Shown: positions 53,201 to 59,808 of the stretch, one piece after another
Layout: each line of letters begins with the position of its first letter
Position numbering within the stretch: the first letter of the stretch is position 1
From: G965205525 sp965205525
GTDB taxonomy: Bacteria; Pseudomonadota; Gammaproteobacteria; JABABF01
Direction of reading: 5' to 3'
Length of the DNA: 64,000 nt
NCBI GenBank assembly: GCA_965205525.1
Contig: OZ242171.1
Coordinates: 248,001-312,000 of the forward strand
Notes under the pieces: model-generated
What the model was told of the DNA's origin: nothing
Databases searched by the model: none
Seen by the model: the letters and a program-made list of their open reading frames with translations, nothing else
Position numbers and translations under genes: made by a program

Positions 53201-53447
53201 GGGCATGACTCCCAAGGGCTGGTATGTGCAGGCAGTAACCTACGCCTCCGCCGATCGTGCCAGGAGCATGAAAAACCAGCTGATGAGTGAGGGCTACAAG
53301 CGAGTGGGTGTTGCGGCTCGGGGCTCGTACCATGCAGTGCGCATTATCACTGGCACCTGTGGCGAAGCCCAGCGCATCAAGCGCCAGCTGCGTCGCAAGC
53401 TGGGAGTGAACGCGATTGTCCGTCCCTATGAGACCCATGTCTTCTGA
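49971..53447 (+). CDS. Composite exported protein: beta domains, GlyGly-CTERM-like tail, OmpA-like barrel and SPOR domain
   Basis: 1158 residues. In order: signal peptide (1-47, almost identical to the previous gene's); cohesin-like beta domain (48-225); a Cys-containing beta module (226-370, 'MTCLEATPATCEVDT'); an FN3-like module (371-480, 'TVPDGFALTCTAAAYSAVCS'); a calcium-loop stretch DEDGNGVPDHLD (about 485-500). Further beta-rich sequence runs to 790. Then come Gly5, one hydrophobic helix and RQR (about 793-821), the pattern of GlyGly-CTERM sorting tails. A second signal-peptide-like segment ending TPFA (823-842) and an OmpA-like barrel (853-1016) follow. A Lys/Arg-rich linker (1020-1075) leads to a SPOR domain (1080-1155) that would bind denuded septal peptidoglycan. 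An in-frame ATG at 52410 could separately start the barrel-SPOR part. Confidence 0.85.
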   Translation: MNSFKLEISAIGQGRGQQQPRLSFVRRGISFLLFLALFATSSLPVSAQSIYRSIAVDAAGGGAEITVQPGDTFTVSFGLSYEGVEAGTTEVAGNQIGTFTIAATVFDGDAVVTDSPPSEAITTLEVTSIALGANGDPSVTRLISSDDNVALYLFAGGLGGNFIACNTNGCELGDILQVTYRVATDAVPSAFKIGNSAAFDAGIDDHPGTPTIQRDEFRVVVVRPQLLVDARLNHGADGGTIELAGVIPIGEPTIATLVTANGQMTCLEATPATCEVDTTFSVDIATFVIAFPAAPSCNGNTCTTISSSAVFGSLPAAADFTGGRASISFTGVQYNLDLANDSDDATFLIQGAQVNNSTSTVVRVFIGADQARPTVPDGFALTCTAAAYSAVCSWPAGADDPSPGAGLAGFVVRLHQGDGVTCADTSVAEESVGSGQTSAMFAASGSPLTGMYLACLTVADNAGNTASGSPFETTFMTVPYNREGDEDGNGVPDHLDVFGTYADIDAAIADIGGDADGLDGNDSIAFAYGLPSELTGLGSAPVAETCSPAYTRDAAGATDLDAACFDEENRGWLIHVANGTEYGPTDAPLLSAAPLSSGRYLVSSFENTTVTLMVLTVLPQLGISYPVDEDGVVLAPPDEFPADNPADPTTFVVTPRLGPEGPMSGQIPVPIRISVAITSLPAGLDPAPAPSSPTFNVAAESTLMPVLTGLARHTGMATTGTITSMGSFTVADDTLLDADAITIFIESTTSFSTEGSIACATDQTENADAQSCLVLIGGNIFEPGGEGIVEIAGSGGGGGMLGWLSLAGLALLVMLSGLVRQRGIALAATFLLAGAFLPATPFAQPSTLSDPSHWRIGVDIGIGLIEPDFPNDEDGLARVDDDSDFGWRLSLEHDRLFHKNVGLEIFWADLGEAEISSEEFSGEVEAQIFGLGAVWHWRDVDIMADWGPYASLGYRYVDGDLSGNIARNLDEESENGVYWNIGLEGSVHRNLLGRVFYEAYDEDLGFWGVGLAWHPAKAASADKKHKGKKDRKKAKRAGHKKDKKAKASSRRESARSRQSTRRASAGSGEACRALVPKGMTPKGWYVQAVTYASADRARSMKNQLMSEGYKRVGVAARGSYHAVRIITGTCGEAQRIKRQLRRKLGVNAIVRPYETHVF
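50641..51080 (+). repeat. Module shared with the fourth island gene, copy 1
   Basis: About 440 nt encoding the Cys-containing module (from 'VDARLNHGADGGTI' to 'VVRVFIGAD') is nearly identical to 54220-54662. The flanking domains are unrelated or diverged, so this is a shuffled or gene-converted module. Confidence 0.92.
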
Positions 53448-53516
53448 GCAAGGGATAGAGAACCTGAAAGGGCGAAACTCGAGGCCGGTTCCATCTTTTC
53501 TTTATCTGTTCTTTTC

Positions 53517-53552
53517 ATGAAGAGCTTAGAACTAATGAAGAGCTTAGAACTA
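53517..53552 (+). repeat. 18-bp direct repeat at the fourth gene's 5' end
   Basis: Two exact copies of an 18-bp unit (53517-53534, 53535-53552) that each contain ATG and encode MKSLEL. They duplicate the possible start codon and may alter initiation. Confidence 0.9.
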
Positions 53553-54662
53553 ATTATGACGCTTAGCGTCCCTGCTATGTGCCGCCTTTTTGCTTCACGC
53601 ATATCTCATCGTGCCGCGATCAGGTTTTTTGTATCTTCAATGGTTCCTTTGTTCTTGGTTTTGGGGATGTCTTCCCCGGCTTGGTCGCAGAAAATGGGTA
53701 CGGGTAATTGGTGCAAGAGCATCACTGTGGAAACCGCAAGGGGAGATGCGAGAGCGGACGATTGTGCGGCTTTTTCGGCTGTCGTTATAGAGGGAGAATC
53801 TTTTAGTGTTACCCATGGCTTTACATTTGAATCGGTTGTTGGAGCAGGCACTGGACCTACTGATGAAATCGCCCAAGTGGTAGCTTTTGGGATACAAATT
53901 GACGTAAATCCCAGCAACATTCTTACTGAAACTGCTAGGGCGGATACCGGGCGTTGGGCAGAGTTAGCGCCATCCCTTCCATATCTTGATTGGGGACCTT
54001 CTGCACTGGGTGACTTTATAAGTATTTATACCACTTTCGGAGCTGGCGTCCCTTGTAGCGTAGGCGATTGCGTAGTATCTGAAGTGATAGAAGTGCAATA
54101 TACTGCCAGTACTGCAGGTTCTGTAATTATGCAAAATGCAGATTCTGCCGGGATGTGGGATGACCGTTTTCAGTTCAGAGTGGTTAGAACACAAGTAGCA
54201 ACTATTCATGTCGTGCAGGCCCAAATCTTGGTGGATGCAAGGCTCAACCACGGCGCAGATGGCGGCACCATTTCTCTGACAGGCGTAATTCCGATATCAA
54301 CGCCGACCATCTCCACGGTGGTGACTGCTGACGGGCAGATGACTTGCTTGGAGACTACTCCAGCCACTTGCGAAGTGGATACCACTTTCAGCGCTGATAT
54401 TGCGACATTTGCTATAGCTTTCCCTGCTGCCCCTTCTTGCAACGGGAACACTTGCACCACTATCTCAAGTGCAGCTGTTTTTGGCCCGCTTCCAGCAGCC
54501 GCCGATTTCACGGATGGCAGGGTGTCAATTTCATTTACAGGGGTACAGTACAACCTTGACCTTGCCGGCTTCTACAGTGATGCAACCTTTTTAATAGAAT
54601 CAGCCAATGCCGTGATAAACGGCGCAAACACGGTGGTCCGTGTATTCATCCGTGCCGACTAG
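53517..54662 (+). CDS. Truncated paralogue of the composite exported protein
   Basis: A 381-codon frame. A signal peptide ends near SSPAWSQ (residues about 40-57). A divergent cohesin-like domain follows to about 235, with a C-C pair ('CKSITVE', 'RADDCAAF'), then the Cys-containing module shared with the third island gene. The frame stops at TAG (54660-54662) exactly where the paralogue has CAG, and homology resumes after the stop, so the protein has lost its FN3-like, barrel and SPOR parts. Several ATGs (53517, 53535, 53556 and later) could be the start; the first two lie in an 18-bp direct repeat encoding MKSLEL twice. It may still be secreted, or be non-functional. Confidence 0.7.
   Translation: MKSLELMKSLELIMTLSVPAMCRLFASRISHRAAIRFFVSSMVPLFLVLGMSSPAWSQKMGTGNWCKSITVETARGDARADDCAAFSAVVIEGESFSVTHGFTFESVVGAGTGPTDEIAQVVAFGIQIDVNPSNILTETARADTGRWAELAPSLPYLDWGPSALGDFISIYTTFGAGVPCSVGDCVVSEVIEVQYTASTAGSVIMQNADSAGMWDDRFQFRVVRTQVATIHVVQAQILVDARLNHGADGGTISLTGVIPISTPTISTVVTADGQMTCLETTPATCEVDTTFSADIATFAIAFPAAPSCNGNTCTTISSAAVFGPLPAAADFTDGRVSISFTGVQYNLDLAGFYSDATFLIESANAVINGANTVVRVFIRAD
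54220..54662 (+). repeat. Module shared with the third island gene, copy 2
   Basis: Matches 50641-51080 with scattered substitutions and one 3-nt length difference near 54565-54630. Confidence 0.92.
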
Positions 54663-54898
54663 AAAGTTCCCACTGTGCCTGTCGGCTTTGCCCTCACTTG
54701 TACAGCGGCTGCCCCTACAGTGCGGTTTGCAGTTGGCCGACTGGCATAATGGATACAAGCCTCGATGCAGGTTTGGCTAGTTTTATTGTGACCTTTCACC
54801 AAGGTAGCGGTATCAACTGCCCAGGCGCGGTTGACATCACCGCCGGACAGTCTGCACATCTAGCAATCCGGCTGGGGAGCCCTTTTCTCAGAGCACTC
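54663..54898 (+). pseudogene. Remnant of the FN3-like module downstream of the premature stop
   Basis: After the TAG at 54660 the sequence still aligns with the third island gene: 'KVPTVPVGFALTCTAAA' matches 'RPTVPDGFALTCTAAA'. A 2-nt expansion of a C run (54712-54715, GCCCC versus GCC) then shifts frame. In the new frame 'YSAVCSWPTG' and 'DAGLASFIVTFHQGSGINC' match 'YSAVCSWPAG' and 'GAGLAGFVVRLHQGDGVTC'. Homology ends near 54850 and the barrel/SPOR part is absent. One stop, one frameshift and one deletion mark a decaying copy. Confidence 0.85.
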
Positions 54899-55164
54899 TA
54901 GGCTCCTTTTTGGATATGCAGGTGCCAGGCCGGCGGTGTTTCCTCCTCCTCTCCCTGCTCTTCCTTCAGCAGCTTGTGCCCCAAGTGGCGGCAGAAGAGA
55001 GTGATGTCGCGCCGGGATGCCTCATCCGTAGTGATCACTTCCAGCACTGCGCCCTCTGCCAGCTCTGCTATTTTGCCGTGCAGCAGCATCAGGGGCTCCG
55101 GGCATAACAGCCCCCGAGCATTCAGCACCTGGGGCTCTGCAAAATCATCGGTACTTGGCATCAT
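54898..55164 (-). CDS. TusA/SirA-family sulfur carrier
   Basis: An 88-residue protein with the family motif 'LNARGLLCPEPLMLLHGKI'; the Cys of CPxP carries persulfide sulfur in TusA-type proteins. The fold core 'VLEVITTDEASRRDITLFC' (in two parts) and the 'FCRHLGHKLL' helix follow. It could be TusA itself (tRNA 2-thiouridine synthesis) or a paralogue; no tusBCDE is in the window. Two adjacent ATGs (55164, 55161) could start it. It lies directly against the decayed island gene. Confidence 0.85.
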   Translation of the reverse strand: MMPSTDDFAEPQVLNARGLLCPEPLMLLHGKIAELAEGAVLEVITTDEASRRDITLFCRHLGHKLLKEEQGEEEETPPAWHLHIQKGA

Positions 55165-55197
55165 GTCAAATACAGGGCAAGAGGGCGTTCTTGGGCC

Positions 55198-56472
55198 TCA
55201 GCCTTGCCGCTGGCTTAGAAATTCGGCAAAACTTTTCAACGCTCCGGTCAGCACTGTCTCCTCAGGCAGAAATACGAACCGCAGATGGTCGTGTTTCGGC
55301 CAGTTGAAGGCGGTGCCCTGCACCAGCAGGATGCCGCTCTGCCGCAGAAAGTCCAGTACCAGCGCCTCGTCGTCCTGCACCTTGTACATAGCCTGGTCTA
55401 GGCGGGGGAACAGATAGATCGCCCCCTTCGGCAGGGTGCAGCTTACCCCGGGAATCTCATTCAGCAGGCGATGAGCCGTGTCCCGCTGCTCTCGCAGCTG
55501 TCCTCCGGGCAGCACCAGTGCCGCCACATCCTGAGGATCATCAAGGGCAGCCCGCACCGCGTACTGGGCGGGCACGTTGGCGCACAGGCGCATGGAGCAC
55601 AGGATGTTCAGCCCTTCCAGAAAGTCCCCTGCACGCTTGCGCTCTTCGCCAGAAACGGTCATCCACCCGATGCGAAATCCCGCCAGCCGATACGCCTTGG
55701 AGAGACCGCTGAAGCTGATGCACAGCAGGTCCGGCGCTAAAGAGGCGAGGGGTCGGTGCTGAAACCCGTCGTACAGCAGCTGCTCGTAGATTTCATCGGC
55801 GAACAGCACCAGCCGATGCTGCCGCGCGATTTCTGCAATCGCCTCTAATGTTTTCTTGGAATAAACAGCCCCGGTGGGGTTGTTGGGATTGATCACGACA
55901 ATGCCCCGTGTGCGCGGGCTGATCTTCTCCCTCAGGTCATCCAGGTCCGGCTGCCAGTCCTCCTCTTCCCGGCATAGGTAATGCACGGGACGCCCTCCCG
56001 CCAGGTTTGTTACCGCGCTCCACAGCGGGTAGTCCGGCGCCGGTATAAGCAGCTCATCTCCATCGTTGATCAATGCCTGCACCGCGATCTGGATCAGCTC
56101 GCTGACACCATTGCCGAGGTATATATCCTCCGCACCGAGCGCTGGGAAACCGGCCTGCTTGCAATGGGCTGCCACCGCCTCCCGGCCCTCTGCCAGGCCA
56201 CGGGAATCGCAGTAGCCTTGGGCCCGATGCAGGTTTTCCATCACGCTCTGCAGCACTGCAGGGGGCGCGGTAAAGCCGAAGGCGGCGGGGTTGCCGATGT
56301 TGAGCTTGAGAATATTCTGCCCTGTCCGCTCCATTTCCTGGGCAGCATCCAGCACGGGCCCGCGGATGTCGTAGCAGACATCCGCCAGCTTGCGGGATTT
56401 TTTCAGGGACGGCGCACTGCGGGGTGTGGGCGGAGATGGCCGGTCACTGGCGCGAGCGGAATGCTTGTCCAT
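55198..56472 (-). CDS. alaA: Glutamate-pyruvate aminotransferase, AlaA type
   Basis: A PLP-dependent class I aminotransferase that makes alanine from pyruvate and glutamate. Of 424 residues, the first ~25 are a polar extension. The core starts 'KLADVCYDIRGPVLDAAQEM', as in AlaA/YfbQ. The PLP lysine lies in SGLSKAYRLAGFRIGWM, with 'INPNNPTGAVYS' and 'FADEIYEQLLYD'. The extension before residue 25 may be untranslated, and a later start cannot be excluded. It is divergent from msrB over 68 nt. Confidence 0.9.
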   Translation of the reverse strand: MDKHSARASDRPSPPTPRSAPSLKKSRKLADVCYDIRGPVLDAAQEMERTGQNILKLNIGNPAAFGFTAPPAVLQSVMENLHRAQGYCDSRGLAEGREAVAAHCKQAGFPALGAEDIYLGNGVSELIQIAVQALINDGDELLIPAPDYPLWSAVTNLAGGRPVHYLCREEEDWQPDLDDLREKISPRTRGIVVINPNNPTGAVYSKKTLEAIAEIARQHRLVLFADEIYEQLLYDGFQHRPLASLAPDLLCISFSGLSKAYRLAGFRIGWMTVSGEERKRAGDFLEGLNILCSMRLCANVPAQYAVRAALDDPQDVAALVLPGGQLREQRDTAHRLLNEIPGVSCTLPKGAIYLFPRLDQAMYKVQDDEALVLDFLRQSGILLVQGTAFNWPKHDHLRFVFLPEETVLTGALKSFAEFLSQRQG

Positions 56473-56540
56473 AAAAGGCGTAGTGCAGGATACCGGCGGG
56501 CGGCTGTCATTTACGCCGCAAAGTATTTATTATATCGGTC

Positions 56541-56972
56541 ATGAAAAAGTTATCCGATGCGCCTATAGACTGGCGCCGGCTGTCCGAGGCCGAATGGCGC
56601 GAGCGTCTCTCGCCGGAGGCCTTCCACATCTGCCGTGAAAAGGGGACCGAGGGGGCATTTACCGGTGCCTACTGGAACACCAAGACGCCCGGCATATACC
56701 GCTGTGCCGCCTGCGATGCCTCCCTGTTTGATTCCTCGGCTAAGTATGACTCCGGCAGCGGCTGGCCCAGTTTCACTGTGCCGCTGAATGCGGACAGCGT
56801 GGCGGAAGAGTTAGACAGCGGCCACGGCATGGTGCGCACCGAGGTGTGCTGTCGCCGCTGCGGGTCCCACTTGGGACATGTCTTCCCGGACGGGCCGAGG
56901 CCTTCCGGCCAGCGCTATTGCATCAATTCCGTCTCTCTCAACCTCTGCCCGCCGGCAAAGGCGCGGGACTGA
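56541..56972 (+). CDS. msrB: Peptide-methionine (R)-S-oxide reductase
   Basis: MsrB repairs methionine-R-sulfoxide in proteins. The 143-residue protein has both zinc CxxC pairs ('YRCAACDASLF' and 'VCCRRCGSHLGHVFPDG'), 'SGSGWPSF' and the catalytic Cys in 'RYCINSVSL'. The last ten residues (NLCPPAKARD) come from a GC-rich segment that recurs 66 nt downstream, so the natural C-terminus may have been altered by a small duplication. Confidence 0.96.
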   Translation: MKKLSDAPIDWRRLSEAEWRERLSPEAFHICREKGTEGAFTGAYWNTKTPGIYRCAACDASLFDSSAKYDSGSGWPSFTVPLNADSVAEELDSGHGMVRTEVCCRRCGSHLGHVFPDGPRPSGQRYCINSVSLNLCPPAKARD

Positions 56973-57043
56973 ACAGCTGGCATGCAGCTAAGCATTCCCT
57001 GTGTTGACTTCTGCCCGCCGGCAGAGGCGCGGGGCTGAACAGC
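56945..57043 (+). repeat. Two ~33-bp direct repeats, period 66 nt, at the msrB-ccmA junction
   Basis: A CTGCCCGCCGGCAAAGGCGC-like segment at 56945-56977 recurs at 57011-57043 with two or three changes. The first copy covers the msrB stop codon, the second lies in the leader of the ccmA-ccmB gene. Confidence 0.88.
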
Positions 57044-57051
57044 GCTTGCTG

Positions 57052-58749
57052 ATGGCCGCATCCGTACCTCCCCTTCTGGACATGCGCCAGCTCTCTTGCC
57101 GGCGGGGCGGGCACATCCTGTTTGAGGATCTGCATTGCTGCCTGCAGCCGGGTCAGTGCTTGGTGCTGCGGGGAGCAAACGGCAGCGGTAAAAGCACCCT
57201 GCTCAGGATTGCCGCCGGCCTGTACCGAGATTTTGAGGGTGAGATTCACCGCTCTCCCATGCCTGCTCTGTATCTCGGCCACACCGCCGGTCTCAAGGAT
57301 GCTCTCTCGGTGCGGGAGAATCTGCACTGGCTCTCTGCCCTGTATGCTGTCCCTGCCAGCGGCGCTGAGGCAGTGCTGGAGCAGCTTGGACTGGAAGCAG
57401 AGCGTCCGGTGGCTGAGCTTTCAGCCGGTCAGCGTCAGCGGACAGCTCTTGCCCGCCTGCTCCTGATCCATTCCCCCCTCTGGCTTTTAGATGAGCCCTT
57501 TGCCGCGCTGGATCAGCAGGGGACGCAGATGCTGCACCGAATGCTGGCTGTGCATACGGCCCGGGGAGGCGGCGCCCTCATCGCCGCCCACCGCGCAGCT
57601 CCGAGGGAGCAGCCTTCGGGGCTTTGCCTAGAACCTTTTCTCCCTGCCGAGGCGGAGCACCTTTCACAGCCTTTGTCTCCTGTGCCCGCCAGCGAGTCGG
57701 CCTGGGGCGGAGATCCTCCCGCCATTGGGAATGCAGCGGGCGGACCAGCCCGCACCCGCGATGTGCCGGAGGGCGAGCGCTCTTCTGCCCCTGGGAATGC
57801 GACAGGCGGATTGGTTGGCACCCGCGACATGCCGGAGGGCGAGCGCTCTTCTGCCCTTGGGAATGCGACAGGCAGATTGGTTGGCACCCGCGACATGCCG
57901 AAGGGCGAGCGCTCTTCTGCCCCTGGGAATGCGACAGGCGGATTGGTTAGCACCCGCGACATACCGAAGGGCGAGCGCTCTTCTGCCCCTGGGAATGCGG
58001 TGGGGCAGGGCGGTGCTTTCCCGACTCTGGCCCCGGTATCCGATGCCGGAGGATTTCTCCAGTCGCCATCGGGGGGCAGTGCGATGGGAGTTTTTTGCGC
58101 GGCGCTGCGACGGGATTTTCTGCTTCTGTTTCGGGAGCGAGGCGCACTGCTGCGCCCCCCTTTGTTCCTGCTGGCAGCCACCCTGCTCATCCCCTTAGGC
58201 CAAGGGCCATTGCCAGCAGATTGGGGCGGCGCTGCCGGGCTTATCTGGGCTTTTGCCTTTCTCGCCATGTTGCTCGCCGCCGATACCCTGTGCCGGGATG
58301 ACCTGCAAGACGGCAGTCTGGACCAGATATTGGTCGCTCCCAGCCCTCCTTGGGCGATAGCTCTTGCCCGGGTGCTGCTGTGCTGGTTCAGCGTTGGGGT
58401 TATGGTGGCTTTTGCGGCTCCGATAGCGGGCTTGCTGCTGAACCTGCCCGGAGCAGCTCTGCCGGTGCTGGTGGCGGGGCTGCTGCTCGGCGGCATTCCC
58501 CTGGCAGCCCTGGGAGCAGTCGGAGCGGCTCTCTGTGCAGGGGTGCGCAGCGGCGGCCTTCTCATGCCGCTAATCCTCCTGCCCCTTGCGCTGCCGGTGC
58601 TGGTATTCGGAGCCTCTGCTTCTGCCGCCGCTGCAGAAGGGTTCAGTCCCTGGCCCGCCCTGGCGCTGCTCGGCGCACTCTCCCTCTTAGCCCTCGCGCT
58701 GCTGCCCCTGGCGGTGTCAACAGGATGGCGCATCAGTGTGGAGATATGA
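57052..58749 (+). CDS. ccmA/ccmB: CcmA-CcmB fusion: heme-exporter ATPase joined to its permease
   Basis: CcmA and CcmB are the ATPase and membrane subunits of the cytochrome c maturation exporter that releases holo-CcmE. One frame holds both. Residues 1-190 are CcmA (ATG at 57052, Walker A GANGSGKST, signature LSAGQRQRTALARLL, Walker B WLLDEPFAALD). Residues about 215-345 are a low-complexity linker with 22-residue repeats. Residues 345-565 are CcmB, from MGVFCAALRRDFLLLFRERG through six hydrophobic segments with 'LCRDDLQDGSLDQILVAPS'. An internal ATG at 58084 after a GGGG stretch could start CcmB alone. In other bacteria these are two genes. An alternative GTG start at 57001 lies in the repeat. 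ccmC-H are not here. Confidence 0.88.
   Translation: MAASVPPLLDMRQLSCRRGGHILFEDLHCCLQPGQCLVLRGANGSGKSTLLRIAAGLYRDFEGEIHRSPMPALYLGHTAGLKDALSVRENLHWLSALYAVPASGAEAVLEQLGLEAERPVAELSAGQRQRTALARLLLIHSPLWLLDEPFAALDQQGTQMLHRMLAVHTARGGGALIAAHRAAPREQPSGLCLEPFLPAEAEHLSQPLSPVPASESAWGGDPPAIGNAAGGPARTRDVPEGERSSAPGNATGGLVGTRDMPEGERSSALGNATGRLVGTRDMPKGERSSAPGNATGGLVSTRDIPKGERSSAPGNAVGQGGAFPTLAPVSDAGGFLQSPSGGSAMGVFCAALRRDFLLLFRERGALLRPPLFLLAATLLIPLGQGPLPADWGGAAGLIWAFAFLAMLLAADTLCRDDLQDGSLDQILVAPSPPWAIALARVLLCWFSVGVMVAFAAPIAGLLLNLPGAALPVLVAGLLLGGIPLAALGAVGAALCAGVRSGGLLMPLILLPLALPVLVFGASASAAAAEGFSPWPALALLGALSLLALALLPLAVSTGWRISVEI
57727..57990 (+). repeat. 66-bp minisatellite linking ccmA to ccmB
   Basis: Four units of 66 bp (57727, 57793, 57859, 57925) plus a partial fifth from 57991. 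Each encodes 22 residues of the type GNATGGLVGTRDMPEGERSS. Units 2-4 are almost identical; unit 1 is more diverged. The array is open in more than one frame, so an open frame alone is weak evidence that it is translated. Confidence 0.95.
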
Positions 58750-58819
58750 GACTGTTCGGCGTGGCATATCGTCCCCGGCGGAGCAGGTGCGTTGCAGGCT
58801 GTGGTGAGGGGATGCGCCG

Positions 58820-59254
58820 TTGAAAAGTATTGAACGGAGTGCCGTGCTGCCCTATTCGGCAGTGGACCTCTATGAGATGGTCAACGATGTGGCGCGGTAT
58901 CCGGAGTTTGTGCCCGGCTGTGTCGGTGCTGAGATTTTGCGACGGGAAGAGAATATCTGCGAAGCGCGGCTGGACTTGGCGGCGAAGGGTCTGCGCCACA
59001 GCTTGACTACCCGAAACTGCTTAGATCCACCTAGACTTATTGAAATGAATCTTTTGGAGGGCCCTTTTCGGGAACTGCGGGGCAGCTGGCGCTTTGAGCC
59101 GATGAGCGAAGACAGCTGCCAAGTGCATTTTGCACTGGTTTTTCGCCCCTCTATCAACCCCCTTGGCAGCATTCTGATGAAACGGCTGTCGGCGGTGGCA
59201 ATAGACAAGGTGCTGCAGGCTATGCAGAAGAGAGCGGAGCAGCTTTATGGCTGA
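58820..59254 (+). CDS. ratA: RatA-like START-domain protein (ribosome association toxin/CoQ-binding family)
   Basis: A 144-residue polyketide-cyclase/START-fold protein related to E. coli RatA and yeast Coq10. The start is TTG at 58820 with GAGGGG eight nt upstream, giving MKSIERSAVLPYSAVDLYEM. 'VARYPEFVPGC', 'LTTRNCLD' and 'FEPMSEDSCQVHFALVF' fit the family. Whether it binds ubiquinone or acts on ribosomes is unresolved for the family. The rnfH start overlaps its stop by 8 nt. Confidence 0.9.
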   Translation: MKSIERSAVLPYSAVDLYEMVNDVARYPEFVPGCVGAEILRREENICEARLDLAAKGLRHSLTTRNCLDPPRLIEMNLLEGPFRELRGSWRFEPMSEDSCQVHFALVFRPSINPLGSILMKRLSAVAIDKVLQAMQKRAEQLYG

Positions 59255-59588
59255 TACAAGTGTCCCGAAGACAGATGAAAAAATCACGGTGGAGGTGGTC
59301 TACGCCCTGCCGGACCGCCAGAGGCTCATCGCCTTGGAGGTGGAGCCGGGCTGCACCGCCTTTGAGGCGGTAGAGCGCTCGGGCATTGTGGACAATTTTC
59401 CGGAGATTGACCTCGCCCACGCGGAGATGGGCATATTCAGCGAAATGCTGAAAGACCCCCGCACCCGCGTCCTGTCCCATGGGGAGCGTGTGGAGATTTA
59501 CCGCCCTCTGATAATAGACCCGAAGGAGGTGCGCCGCCGCCGGGCGGAAGAGGCAAAGGCGCGCCGCAGCGCACAGAAGCCGGGCTGA
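59247..59588 (+). CDS. rnfH: RnfH-family ubiquitin-like protein
   Basis: A 113-residue protein of the RnfH/UPF0125 family with a beta-grasp fold: 'VEVVYALPDRQRLIALEVE', 'GCTAFEAVERSGI' and 'GERVEIYRPLIIDPKEVRRR' are characteristic. In many genomes it pairs with ratA, sometimes described as an antitoxin partner; the role is uncertain. Basic C-terminal tail. The ratA-rnfH order is conserved. Confidence 0.93.
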   Translation: MADTSVPKTDEKITVEVVYALPDRQRLIALEVEPGCTAFEAVERSGIVDNFPEIDLAHAEMGIFSEMLKDPRTRVLSHGERVEIYRPLIIDPKEVRRRRAEEAKARRSAQKPG

Positions 59589-59808
59589 GGGCTGTGCCGA
59601 AGGCGACGGGTTGTGGCCAGGGAACAGATACGAAGGGAAGCGCACCATTGGTACGGGTAACGGTGCTTCCGGGGCTCTGCCCGGGGGCAGATGATGCAAA
59701 GCATGTCGCCAAAGCCTCGGCGCGGCCGCCTTGTCCGGGTGCGGGGCAGCGGCCTGCGCTTCCTCGGCAGGAGCGTGCCAGGGCAGTGAATGACTATTCT
59801 TCCAGCGG
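59589..59808. other. 220-nt gap between convergent rnfH and bamE
   Basis: No gene seen. It contains a TCTGCC/GGCAGA hairpin (59676-59691, loop CGGG) and a GCACC/GGTGC pair upstream of it. Either could help terminate the convergent transcripts, but neither is followed by a T-run. Confidence 0.45.
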
